Part shown: one piece after another, positions 1 to 7,877 of the stretch | Layout: each line of letters begins with the position of its first letter | Numbering within the stretch: the first letter of the stretch is position 1 | NCBI GenBank assembly: GCA_964408785.1 | Contig: CAYPAS010000023.1 | Span: forward strand, 1 to 10,978 | Direction: 5' to 3' | Source: UBA12465 sp964408785 | GTDB lineage: Bacteria > Patescibacteriota > Patescibacteriia > Patescibacteriales > UBA12465 | DNA: 10,978 bases | The notes under the pieces: model-generated | The model's database searches: none | What the model was told of the DNA's origin: nothing | What the model saw: only the letters and a program-made list of their open reading frames with translations | Made by a program: the position numbers and the translations under genes

Positions 1-240
1 CAATGATAAACGCAATGATTCTTCTGGCGATAAAGAAAATTTCGAAGCGCACTCTGATGGTAAGGCAGTTATTGGTAATTCTTTAAAAAATAAACGGCTG
101 ATTATATCTACTAAAGATAAAGTATCCTCTATAGAAAAAGACTTAGCGATAAAACCATTAAGTTCCGTCCCCTTCAGGGAAAGGAGATATGCCTGAACAT
201 TAGCTGGCAAGCGGCGGCTTTTTTCTTTGAAATTATTCAT
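1..240 (-). CDS. Small helical hypothetical protein, C-terminus outside window
   Basis: An ATG at 240-238 opens a frame that stays open for 80 codons to the left edge, so only the N-terminal part is visible. It begins MNNFKEKSRRLPANVQAYLL and continues as alternating helical segments with Leu, Ile and Phe at heptad-like spacing (SLVDIISRLFFKELPI at about 42-57). No membrane segment or signal peptide is seen. It lies 49 bases after the TrbL/VirB6-like gene on the same strand, so it is probably in the same operon. There is no Shine-Dalgarno before the ATG. An antisense frame at 2-196 is also open, but it lacks a start within the window and is more polar and less protein-like. I recognise no family with certainty. 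Confidence 0.72.
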   Translation of the reverse strand, partial: MNNFKEKSRRLPANVQAYLLSLKGTELNGFIAKSFSIEDTLSLVDIISRLFFKELPITALPSECASKFSLSPEESLRLSL

Positions 241-289
241 AAAACTAAAAAACTAAACATAATAACCATCTCTGAATTCTTTTTCTTTG

Positions 290-2755
290 TCATTTTTTTT
301 TCTCTTCTTTTTTGTTTGTCACTGTCACCTTTAACTTGCTAGATAAATCGTTATCTTTATAAATTCCTCTCTTTAATTCTTCGTTATCAGATTCCATGGC
401 CTTTAAAACGATTTTCTCAACCAAAGAATCATTATTATAATTCTTGGAAAGATTTTTTAATTTACTAAGACTAATCTTTTTAGCTATACTTTCAATGAAT
501 TTTTCATTATTATCATTAGCATCTATTTTGCTTAAGGCGGCCGCGGAAGCGCTTTCCACGTATCTTTCAAATTCTTCAATGTTGACCGTTTTATCATCAT
601 TAGAAAAAACATCACCAATATTGCCAGTAATTTCTGCATAAAGGTGTGCATAATCACGGGTATTGTCGGTTATTTTTTTGTTATCCAGCGATTTATTGCG
701 CAAGCCGTTTGAAATGGAGTTTCCTATTTTTTTCTTACGAGAAAGATTGCGAATAACATTCTTGAATTCATCTTCTGAAAAATAATCCTTCATTACCTCG
801 ATAACATCACCATTCTCGAAAGCAGCTGGATTAATAGACTCTAAATTTATCTTGCCAGTATCAAGACGCTTCTTGAAGGCAGATTTTCCTTCGGGTTTTT
901 TTAAATCATAATGAAGATCCGGTTGCTTCTTATCAACTTCATCAGAAAAATCCTTAGACAAAGTTTTATTCTCCTGCAAATAATATTCTGCATCTTCCAA
1001 AGTCTTTTTGTCTTTAAAAGCACCTTTTTTAGCCATCATCATAGCCAGAGCCTTCTTTTCAGTTGCTGAAGAAGTTGTGCTATTAAAGCGTCTATCCATA
1101 TCGCCGGAACTCAAATCAAGGGCTTCCAATTCTTTCATCTTTTCTTCTATCTTTTTCTTATCAATACTATCGGCAATATTTGCTGATTTAGAATAAGTTT
1201 CTTTAGACGTGTCATACCAAGCCGCCCCCATGGCAGTCATTGGCTTAATATTTTCCTTGCCTTTAGAATCCTTTAAAATATTACCTTTATCGTCAACAAA
1301 ATTACCATCCTCGTTTTTAGTATACTCTTTTCCGTCCGTCCATTTAAGCCTGGCGTTTTCTTTTCCTTTATTTTTTTCATCCTCATAATAATTACGCAAG
1401 GCTTCTGAATCCTTATGACTTTCCTCGTCGCCGCGAAGACCGGATTTTATAAGAGATTTAAGTTTGCCCGGCGCCGTAATAGAAGCCATGCCGACGGTTG
1501 TAAGCAAACCCTGATTAGAAAAGTTATTAATGTTTTTTCCAGAGATCTTGGAGGACACCTTATCAACTAACGCTCCTAACCCTCTGTCACCCATTTTCAA
1601 GCCGGCCTTAGTTGTGTCTTTAGCAAAATCCTTGCCAGCTTTCGCCAACTCTTTGCCTTTCCTTTTCATTGGATCAACGGTTTTTTCTCGAATTTTCTTA
1701 GTAGCCTTAACGCGGCCTTCATTTATTCTGGCAATAGCTTTGCCGGCAATGCTGCCGCCGACCCCTCCAAGGCTGGAGGCGATTTTAAGGCCACCCATAA
1801 GCATGGCGATAGAAATAGCAAATTTACTTAAAGAAACAACATTCATAGCCTTAGAACCACCATAACTACTACTAAATCGTCCGGCTATTTCCGTATCATT
1901 TCCACCGGTTAAACTCATATTTGTTAGTGAAGCCAAAGAAAGCCAAAGGAAAAAAGCCAATACCGGACCGCTTATTAAATTGCTAGTAAATTCACTCCAC
2001 CATTTTTTAGAGTATGACTGCCCTTGCGGAAAGGAGTTTAAAAGATAAGCTGCCGGAGAAATAACTACATAAATCCAAATCATGACAATGCGGACAATTA
2101 ACATGGCTAAAATAGCAACCACAGTAACAATAGCAATCAAAAGATAAATAGTTCCAAAAACATAAGCCGCAATAACTGACCAGCCACTTATCGCATCTGA
2201 TCCATCGGCGATTCTGACAATTTCAGAAATTCCTAATAACTCAGTAAAATTACCACCAGCTGCCTGCTGGAAGGCATTAACGAAAGTAAGCATTACTACC
2301 TGAGAAACATCAATTAATAAGCCACAGATCGTCTTAGAATAATTAATAAGAACTGCCATTAAAATCATCTTCGGCAATAATTTTTTATTGTATTTATCGG
2401 AAACTGGGACAATGCTACTAAAAGCAATAATCAGCAAAACGACAACAAAAAACATATTACACAAATCGCGGACCATTTTCCAACCAGTTTGGACTACGGG
2501 ATTATCTAAAAATTCTTGATAACCAGCAACATAAATCAAGGCATTAATAATCAAAAGCAATATTGAACCTAAGGCGCTATTAATACCGCTTAAAATACCG
2601 CCAATGACATCCACCGCCCAATCCCAACCACCAGCATTAGTCGGCAAAAAAAACAAGAACAATCCGGTAAAAATAAAAGAAAAAACAAAAAATAATTGCT
2701 TCCGCGAAAAAGTTGTTAATAATGACTTTTTTATTTTTAATAATATTTCCGTCAT
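290..2755 (-). CDS. TrbL/VirB6-like type IV secretion membrane protein with long charged C-terminal tail
   Basis: The 821-residue product starts at ATG 2755-2753, 15 bases after the previous stop, and ends in TGA. Hydrophobic segments lie at about residues 21-38, 58-78, 99-116, 127-160 (long, perhaps two passes), 192-220, 222-240, 261-279 and 308-330. The order of a long central hydrophobic block, then VISPAAYLLNSFP (231-243), a WW-containing loop (252-253), and a Gly-rich last helix (GGLKIASSLGGVGGSIAG) is typical of TrbL/VirB6 polytopic proteins, the inner-membrane channel component of conjugation and type IV secretion. Residues 340-821 are soluble, rich in Lys, Asp, Glu and Asn, and end in KKEEKKK. 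This tail is far longer than in classical VirB6 (about 300 residues in total) and presumably lies in the cytoplasm. The family assignment rests on topology and short motifs, not on a search. Confidence 0.85.
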   Translation of the reverse strand: MTEILLKIKKSLLTTFSRKQLFFVFSFIFTGLFLFFLPTNAGGWDWAVDVIGGILSGINSALGSILLLIINALIYVAGYQEFLDNPVVQTGWKMVRDLCNMFFVVVLLIIAFSSIVPVSDKYNKKLLPKMILMAVLINYSKTICGLLIDVSQVVMLTFVNAFQQAAGGNFTELLGISEIVRIADGSDAISGWSVIAAYVFGTIYLLIAIVTVVAILAMLIVRIVMIWIYVVISPAAYLLNSFPQGQSYSKKWWSEFTSNLISGPVLAFFLWLSLASLTNMSLTGGNDTEIAGRFSSSYGGSKAMNVVSLSKFAISIAMLMGGLKIASSLGGVGGSIAGKAIARINEGRVKATKKIREKTVDPMKRKGKELAKAGKDFAKDTTKAGLKMGDRGLGALVDKVSSKISGKNINNFSNQGLLTTVGMASITAPGKLKSLIKSGLRGDEESHKDSEALRNYYEDEKNKGKENARLKWTDGKEYTKNEDGNFVDDKGNILKDSKGKENIKPMTAMGAAWYDTSKETYSKSANIADSIDKKKIEEKMKELEALDLSSGDMDRRFNSTTSSATEKKALAMMMAKKGAFKDKKTLEDAEYYLQENKTLSKDFSDEVDKKQPDLHYDLKKPEGKSAFKKRLDTGKINLESINPAAFENGDVIEVMKDYFSEDEFKNVIRNLSRKKKIGNSISNGLRNKSLDNKKITDNTRDYAHLYAEITGNIGDVFSNDDKTVNIEEFERYVESASAAALSKIDANDNNEKFIESIAKKISLSKLKNLSKNYNNDSLVEKIVLKAMESDNEELKRGIYKDNDLSSKLKVTVTNKKEEKKK

Positions 2756-2770
2756 ATGCTAAATTATTTT

Positions 2771-3424
2771 CTATTTACTTAAAACGTTCCAAATCGCCGA
2801 CCCGACAATAGTGGCTATAAATTCTATCGGATTACTAACGGCATTAACCAATAGAACAATCAGGCTGAAAACGGCGATTATCAATAAAATAGCTAATAAA
2901 TCTAAAAAGAAAATAGCAACATATTCTAACTTAGATTTTTCGCTAATCTTTCTTTTTAAAACATCCATAGCCGTTCCTTTTTTACCAGTATCCTTGCCAG
3001 ATCCGTCTGAACCGCCGTTGATATTGTTCTCATGAAGAATACTTAGAGTCCACTCCTCACCCGGCTTACAAAACAACTTCTTATCAAAAACAAAATGGAG
3101 AAAAACATGGATATTTATCCAAATAAGCGATAAGCCGAAGCTAGGAATTATATTTAACCAAGCCTCCTTCAGGAGATTAGCCATGGCCTTTCTGGAAGAA
3201 CTATTATCTGCCTCCTTATCATCTTTTTTCTCATCATCTGACTGATCATCATTATCACTTTGGTCGCGATTAAGCTGTTTTAGAGCCCGCAAGCGCCCAG
3301 AGGAAAAATAATCGCCATCATCATCTTCTTCATCATCATAATCAGACAAATAATCTTCAGGGCTATTAGCGTTTTCTTCATCTTCAGAATGTCCCCTATT
3401 TAAAAGATTATCATCTAAACCCAT
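2771..3424 (-). CDS. Two-pass membrane protein with acidic N-terminus, type IV secretion-associated (hypothetical)
   Basis: The 217-residue product starts at ATG 3424-3422, 7 bases after the stop of the giant gene, and ends in TAG. No Shine-Dalgarno is visible in the A/T-rich spacer, so translation may depend on coupling. Residues 1-75 are very acidic (runs of D and E with few hydrophobics) and likely disordered. Residues 89-113 form a membrane segment opening with AWLNIIPSFGLSL. A short stretch FCKPGEEW (118-125) follows, then a Gly/Ser/Lys-rich loop. A second membrane segment lies at about 168-196, and a hydrophobic, possibly amphipathic, C-terminal helix at 199-215. I do not recognise a named family. 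From memory, small proteins of this pattern occur beside TrbL/VirB6-like genes in Patescibacteria, but I cannot verify that here. Its position suggests an inner-membrane accessory subunit of the same machinery (inference). Confidence 0.85.
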   Translation of the reverse strand: MGLDDNLLNRGHSEDEENANSPEDYLSDYDDEEDDDGDYFSSGRLRALKQLNRDQSDNDDQSDDEKKDDKEADNSSSRKAMANLLKEAWLNIIPSFGLSLIWINIHVFLHFVFDKKLFCKPGEEWTLSILHENNINGGSDGSGKDTGKKGTAMDVLKRKISEKSKLEYVAIFFLDLLAILLIIAVFSLIVLLVNAVSNPIEFIATIVGSAIWNVLSK

Positions 3425-3431
3425 AGGAAAA

Positions 3432-6400
3432 TTAATAATTTAAGCTCTGTAAATTCGAAAGAGATGTTACCGACTGAGAACTACCATAAGTTTTCTCGCT
3501 CTCACCATATTTAAACCAATTATCGATAATTTTTACCTTAATTTTTCTACCGGAATTACTGTCATTATAATAATGATAAATAACGTGCGGTCGAGAAGCA
3601 TCCGGTCGGGCACTTTCACCGGTAATCACCTGGCTACTGCCATCGCCCCAATTAATTTCTATACTCTTAAGCGGCTGCTGTTCTTTATCAACATTTGAAT
3701 TAAATTCTAGACGATAAATACCGCGAGGATAATTAGAAGAAGGGTTAAGAACAGCATTGCTATCACCATAATACAAGTTAATATTAGAAACGATGGGGAA
3801 AATTGCACAGAATTCATCTTCTGAACGAGGGTTGTTGGCACAAGTATCCTTAGGAATAGCTGCCACGTCTTTAATAAAAAGATTATTCAAGACATAGTCA
3901 GCGTTGTAATACGAGGGCAAATAACCACTTAATTGTAGCGGGGTAGTTTTCCAAATAGGCAAACAAGCTCCTCCGTTTCCGCAAAACTTATCACCAGGCT
4001 GTTGAGTTGTTATGCAATAAGTATCAGGGGCATTACTGCAATAACCGAAGCGCAGACAATTAGCGCCTTCGCAGCCATAAGGACGACCGGCAAAATCTGA
4101 CTCTTGACCGTGCTGCGAGTCCTTAAAATAACTACTTTTCGGCGAGGTCATAGAACCAAAAGGATTATTTGCTATTTCTCTGGTATATCCCTGCAAATTG
4201 AGCTGGGGACTGGCAGAACGCCAACGATCAAGGAAAAGCGGGGTAGTAGAAGAATTGTTATTATTAACCCGATCAGCCCAGGCTAAGTTAGAACCGTCAT
4301 CGGCGACAAGTTTTGATGAAGAAATACATTTTAATCTATAGGGTTCGTGGCCAGATAATCCAATATAATCGTCTTGTTTTATTCCGGGTAAAGACCAGAG
4401 AGTACTAGAAGTCCTGCCAGGCTCATAGACCATTACTGGGGGTAGTCCATAATGTTCAGCGGTTTTTTTCTCATTATTTTCGGCAGTGTTATCATCGTAT
4501 TCATACCAGCCTTCGGGACTCTTGCTGTAATCATTGTCAACATAGGCAGTTAAATACAAAAGTTGATTATTACTATCGACTTTTATAATATTTCTTTCGC
4601 CTAAAAAATTAATTGTTTCTGGGCTAATATTTTTTGCTGGCTCAGTGAATATGTAATTTATTTTCTCCGCGCTATCGTTTGAAACTGGTTTTCTTAAAAT
4701 TGGCTGCCCGGAACCCAATGAATAATCAAAAATATTCCTCTTGTTGATATCGTCTCTGGCTGTTACCCCTGTATGAACTATCCCAACGGCTATATGAATA
4801 TTGCCTGAGGGTATTGGCAAATACCAAATACCGGTAGCACAATGGGCATGATTATGCACACTCGTATTAAATGATGCCCGTACTGCTATAAACTTATCCT
4901 CTTTATTAACTATTAGACTGCTAGTACAAAGTCCTGAATACAACAACGGAACTCCGTTAATGTAAGTGGTCCAGTCATTAGGATAAATCTCTATCTCCCT
5001 ATTCTCAACCAATTTAAATTTACCATCAGCGGCCGTGCAGAAACTCAAAGGAATGCGGCCGTCATAACCACCGGCTACGTAATTCTCGCCAGCAGAAATC
5101 CTGTCAGCCGGATACCAAAGAAGGCAATTAGCCGGATTATATTGGTCATGCTGCAAACAATAACCTTCTAATCCTGATTTTATGGCATTTGATTCTTTCT
5201 TCGAACAAGACAAACTATCGGAAGTGGCAAACAAACGACATTCCGCCGCAGCATATTGACCACTACCCATTTCTAATACTGGCTCAATATTAAAATCATC
5301 AAAGAACACATATCTCCCCTGATTAGGGACGGTAACATCGGAAGAAGCCACGACCCTGACAGTTTGCGGTGCTAAACTGAATTTATTAACAAAGCGTTTC
5401 CAAGAATCGGAAGAAACGAAAAATTCCAAATTTTTGCCAGTCTTAAGATCTTTAAGTACTTTATTTTCAATATCAGTAATCATTATTTTTCCCTGTAATC
5501 CAGAATCTTTAGTGCTCGCCAAGTAATTCAAATAATAATCATTATCTTTAGCGCCACTTAAAGAAACTTCTGAGACGACAACCCCGTCATCGCCATTAAC
5601 CCTAAGATAGGAACTATTATGCGCCGGATAATCAGCCATCGGCTTAGTCGGAGTGGAAACCGGCTCGGAAACTATATCGCTATGGCAGTTCTGACTATTA
5701 ATACAGTCAAAAGAACTTATATCCTTACCTTCAAAATCTTCATGCAGACCGGCATCATAACCGACTTCGCGCATCTGGTTTACTGGATAATAACCAAGCA
5801 AAGAGTAGCCTGTTGAATTCTTGTCAGTTTCGGCATTAAAAGAATGATTCTGTAATCCAGAAGAAGACGGCAGGGCGCTATAATTATCACAAACATTCTG
5901 ATCATCTAAATGGCGGCATTCGCCAAAAGCATAACAGGTTTTTTCACCAGTTTCCGGATCTTTTATATAAGAAGTACAGTCATACCAACTAGCGCAGACT
6001 CTATCCGGCTTAACCTTTATCAAGGAGTTGGCGCTGCATTCGCCAGATTCACCGCAAGGAACTGGCGAACCATTATTGGTCGAAGAAGCGTCATATTTAT
6101 TTTTAGCGTAACCGCTATAACCGACTATCTTCCTTTCAGAAAAAAGAACACAACCATTATCAAAATTAATTTCCTTGCAGCTAGTTTTATCGATACTCTG
6201 CTCTAATTGGTAATTTACCGACAGCTGCTTTATCTCAAAGTCGCGTCCATTAGTGCCGCCACTTAATATAGCAGTCTGGTTATCCAAAGAATTAAAGATT
6301 AAAGCCTTTCCACTTGATGGTGTTAAAATCTTAGTTTCTTCTCCATATTTATTATTATCTTCAGAAGCTTCAATAATAAGAGGCTTTACATTACTTAAAA

Positions 6401-7688
6401 AATTAAGCTTTACTCCATTATTGTCACCAGAAACAAGGACAAAGCGATAAAGCCGGTTCTTCTCTAATTTTATCTCCTGCTCATCGCTTTCAAGAGAAAC
6501 TGAATTATTCCCCCATTTAACGATTCTATTGCCCCAGCCATAGCCAGCGGAAAAATCCGGATCAACGACAAGATTCGGAGCATATTCCGTAAGCGGATCA
6601 ATATATTCGGTGCAGCCGGAATAATTGCTATCGCACAAACCCGCCAAGCCATCAGGCACCCTCACCTCAGCGCCGTCACCAATCGTCTTGTAAGGACTAA
6701 CCTGACAGGGATAATCATTATTATCAACTAAACATCCGCCCGACTGGCAATCATCATTAGAGTAGCAAATATTCTGACCGCTATTTAAACCCTCGCTTTC
6801 TTTATCAATGGTTCTGTTGCCATTAAGGTCACAACGCTTAGCGGGAATCATGTACCAAGTTTTGCCGTTACTGCCGCTACGATACTGACAAGTGTTATAG
6901 CCAGGGTTCTTAAAGAAAGCCGCACCAGAATTCCAAGATTCACAACCGACATCAGCGGCACGGCAAAGAGAAGAATCATAATAGTCTGGATTATCTATCA
7001 TATAGACATCCTGCCAAGAAGAAAGATTCTTTAAGCCATCTTTTTTACCGAGATAACTACAGCCTTTACTGCCAGAAGAGCAAAGTTTCTCGTCGTCATA
7101 AACGGCATAAATAGCTTCATCGCCAGATACCAGGCGACAGCTATCTTCATCAGAGTCACAAACGCCATTTCCGTTATCATCATTCCAAAGACGGCTCTTA
7201 TAAGAAGTGTAATTGTGGGTATCAATCATCTGTTCGCAACCAACGGCGGAATCAGCGCACAAAGAACTGAACTGGCGCAAGTTATGACGATTGCCATCAC
7301 GATCCATATATTGTGAACAACCGAGATTATACTCCGGTCCCTGGTAATTATCGAAAAGATCATAATAACAAGCATTGTCTATCTGGCTGCTGCCTTTTAT
7401 CAAATAATAACGATCGGTAATCTGATATAAAGCAAAATTATCTAGATATAGATTGCCATCTGATTCAATAGTTAAAAATTCTTTGCTTCCGACTTCATGA
7501 GTTAATTCCGGTAAATTAGCCTGATAAAGACGCCATTCATTGCCGCCGGCAATCGTAATATTTCCCGCTGCGTCATTAAAGTATTCCTTTTTATCAGTAT
7601 CTTGATTCCATAAATAAATTTGTAAATTATTATTAGAAGCGGAACGAGCTAAGAATTTAAGAGAATAAGAAGATCCTTGACTAACCAA
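3432..7688 (-). CDS. Giant cysteine-rich surface/secreted protein, C-terminal portion (same frame as the upstream part, after TAA)
   Basis: This frame is in phase with 7740-10978. Seventeen sense codons separate the TAA from the first possible start, a TTG at 7688-7686. That TTG has no ribosome site and lies inside a beta-sandwich domain, so it is an unlikely real start. Numbered from the TTG, residues 1-92 finish the split jelly-roll. C-x5-G-C motifs lie at 144-151, 203-210, 242-249 and 352-359. EF-hand-like loops lie at 170-181 and, less perfectly, 287-298. Further jelly-roll-like segments are at about 372-492 and 648-804. A motif C-L-x2-D...C-L-x-W-Y-P-x-D spans 844-862, and six Cys cluster at 1206-1242. 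Residues 1303-1391 form a PKD-like domain. There is no C-terminal membrane anchor or LPXTG sorting signal, so anchoring would have to be N-terminal or through a partner. The stop (TAA) is 7 bases before the next gene. Function is unknown; a structural or adhesive extracellular role is inferred. Confidence 0.85.
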   Translation of the reverse strand: MVSQGSSYSLKFLARSASNNNLQIYLWNQDTDKKEYFNDAAGNITIAGGNEWRLYQANLPELTHEVGSKEFLTIESDGNLYLDNFALYQITDRYYLIKGSSQIDNACYYDLFDNYQGPEYNLGCSQYMDRDGNRHNLRQFSSLCADSAVGCEQMIDTHNYTSYKSRLWNDDNGNGVCDSDEDSCRLVSGDEAIYAVYDDEKLCSSGSKGCSYLGKKDGLKNLSSWQDVYMIDNPDYYDSSLCRAADVGCESWNSGAAFFKNPGYNTCQYRSGSNGKTWYMIPAKRCDLNGNRTIDKESEGLNSGQNICYSNDDCQSGGCLVDNNDYPCQVSPYKTIGDGAEVRVPDGLAGLCDSNYSGCTEYIDPLTEYAPNLVVDPDFSAGYGWGNRIVKWGNNSVSLESDEQEIKLEKNRLYRFVLVSGDNNGVKLNFLSNVKPLIIEASEDNNKYGEETKILTPSSGKALIFNSLDNQTAILSGGTNGRDFEIKQLSVNYQLEQSIDKTSCKEINFDNGCVLFSERKIVGYSGYAKNKYDASSTNNGSPVPCGESGECSANSLIKVKPDRVCASWYDCTSYIKDPETGEKTCYAFGECRHLDDQNVCDNYSALPSSSGLQNHSFNAETDKNSTGYSLLGYYPVNQMREVGYDAGLHEDFEGKDISSFDCINSQNCHSDIVSEPVSTPTKPMADYPAHNSSYLRVNGDDGVVVSEVSLSGAKDNDYYLNYLASTKDSGLQGKIMITDIENKVLKDLKTGKNLEFFVSSDSWKRFVNKFSLAPQTVRVVASSDVTVPNQGRYVFFDDFNIEPVLEMGSGQYAAAECRLFATSDSLSCSKKESNAIKSGLEGYCLQHDQYNPANCLLWYPADRISAGENYVAGGYDGRIPLSFCTAADGKFKLVENREIEIYPNDWTTYINGVPLLYSGLCTSSLIVNKEDKFIAVRASFNTSVHNHAHCATGIWYLPIPSGNIHIAVGIVHTGVTARDDINKRNIFDYSLGSGQPILRKPVSNDSAEKINYIFTEPAKNISPETINFLGERNIIKVDSNNQLLYLTAYVDNDYSKSPEGWYEYDDNTAENNEKKTAEHYGLPPVMVYEPGRTSSTLWSLPGIKQDDYIGLSGHEPYRLKCISSSKLVADDGSNLAWADRVNNNNSSTTPLFLDRWRSASPQLNLQGYTREIANNPFGSMTSPKSSYFKDSQHGQESDFAGRPYGCEGANCLRFGYCSNAPDTYCITTQQPGDKFCGNGGACLPIWKTTPLQLSGYLPSYYNADYVLNNLFIKDVAAIPKDTCANNPRSEDEFCAIFPIVSNINLYYGDSNAVLNPSSNYPRGIYRLEFNSNVDKEQQPLKSIEINWGDGSSQVITGESARPDASRPHVIYHYYNDSNSGRKIKVKIIDNWFKYGESEKTYGSSQSVTSLSNLQSLNY
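3516..3782 (-). other. PKD-like C-terminal domain of the giant protein
   Basis: The core SIEINWGDGSSQ followed about 20 residues later by HVIYHYY and then KIKVKIIDNW matches the PKD fold pattern (WGDG, then H-x-Y, then a V-x-V-x-D-x-W strand). PKD domains are common protein-protein or carbohydrate contact modules in extracellular proteins. Confidence 0.7.
3963..4073 (-). other. Compact six-cysteine cluster near the C-terminus of the giant protein
   Basis: Six Cys fall within 37 residues (1206, 1211, 1217, 1225, 1236, 1242 of the downstream part), with Gly, Asn and Pro between them and an ending ACLPIW. The spacing suggests a small disulfide knot of the EGF or knottin kind, but does not match a family that I can name. 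Confidence 0.5.
5277..5747 (-). other. Jelly-roll domain 4 of the giant protein
   Basis: It opens LHEDFEGKDISSF, matching the D-F-E-x-G opening of domain 2. Strands SSYLRVNG, DYYLNYLAST, GKIMITDI, DSWKRFVNKFSL and YVFFDDFNIEPV follow. The closing V-F-F-D-D-F is the usual final strand of such domains, where Asp often contributes to calcium binding. Confidence 0.6.
6213..6575 (-). other. Jelly-roll domain 3 of the giant protein
   Basis: The segment opens PNLVVDPDFSAGYGWGN, close in form to domain 1 (N-L-V-x4-F), then EIKLEKNRLYRFVLVSG, a KALIF strand and a closing DFEIKQLSVNY. It follows a C-x5-G-C motif at 6612-6635 directly, so Cys motif plus beta-sandwich may be a repeating unit. Confidence 0.5.
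7146..7181 (-). other. EF-hand-like calcium loop in the giant protein
   Basis: The 12-residue loop DDNGNGVCDSDE has D at 1, N at 3, N at 5, G at 6 and E at 12, as in EF-hand and related extracellular calcium loops. Position 8 is Cys instead of the usual Ile/Val/Leu. A weaker loop (DLNGNRTIDKES) at 6795-6830 has D1, N3, N5 and I8 but Ser at 12. Confidence 0.5.
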
Positions 7689-7877
7689 ATCACTGACATC
7701 GATATAGGCCTTGTATTTGAGATAAGCATTGTCAGTTTCTTAGCAAGAGGCGGTTCCTCCACCTTCATAATACAAGGAATGTCCTTCTTTTTCGCTAGAA
7801 ACTACTGATTGAGAAACACCGCCGGAACAAATCGATGACCAATTATCAAGTCCATCTTCAAAATCACTAATAAACAG
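7413..7877 (-). other. Jelly-roll domain 2, split by the in-frame TAA
   Basis: It starts LFISDFEDGLDNW, continues HSLYYEGG to the TAA at 7742-7740, and resumes YLKYKAYIDV, YSLKFLARS, LQIYLWN, NEWRLYQANL and YLDNFALYQI. The strands before the stop and those after it make one domain. That is the main argument that the two open frames are a single gene. Confidence 0.65.
7740..7742 (-). other. In-frame TAA interrupting the giant gene
   Basis: Minus-strand codons read G-T-A-S-C, TAA, E-T-D-N-A-Y-L-K-Y, with no frame change. The 17 codons after the stop and the following downstream frame supply the remaining strands of the jelly-roll that starts at 7877, including W-x-L-Y and a closing Y-L-D-N-F. 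The domain is therefore split by a single codon. TAA also ends the downstream part of this same gene at 3434-3432, so a general reassignment of TAA is unlikely. A one-base change would convert it to Gln, Glu, Lys, Tyr, Leu or Ser. It could be a nonsense mutation, a sequence error, or a readthrough site. Confidence 0.9.

Noticed and set aside
2..196. Plus-strand open frame of 64 codons ending in TGA at 194-196
   Set aside because: It overlaps the minus-strand frame 240-1, has no start in the window, is polar and low in hydrophobic pattern, and would be the only plus-strand gene. The minus-strand reading has an ATG, operon position and helical pattern.
237..269. Ten-codon hydrophobic micro-ORF (MVIMFSFLVL) whose TGA overlaps the ATG of the next gene as ATGA
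   Set aside because: It could be a coupling leader, but it is too short, AT-rich and lacks a ribosome site, so chance is the simpler explanation.
241..289. Terminator or promoter between the channel gene and the last gene
   Set aside because: The 49 bases are AT-rich with no stem-loop plus T-run on the minus strand and no convincing -35/-10 pair.
1530..1865. 111-codon plus-strand frame opposite the TrbL/VirB6-like gene
   Set aside because: It is antisense to a well-supported gene; its Leu/Pro/Ala content is an antisense shadow of the Lys/Gly-rich sense strand.
7686..7688. TTG as a true start of a separate 1418-residue gene
   Set aside because: It lies within a beta-sandwich domain, 17 in-frame codons after the TAA, with no ribosome binding site; those 17 codons also encode domain strands.
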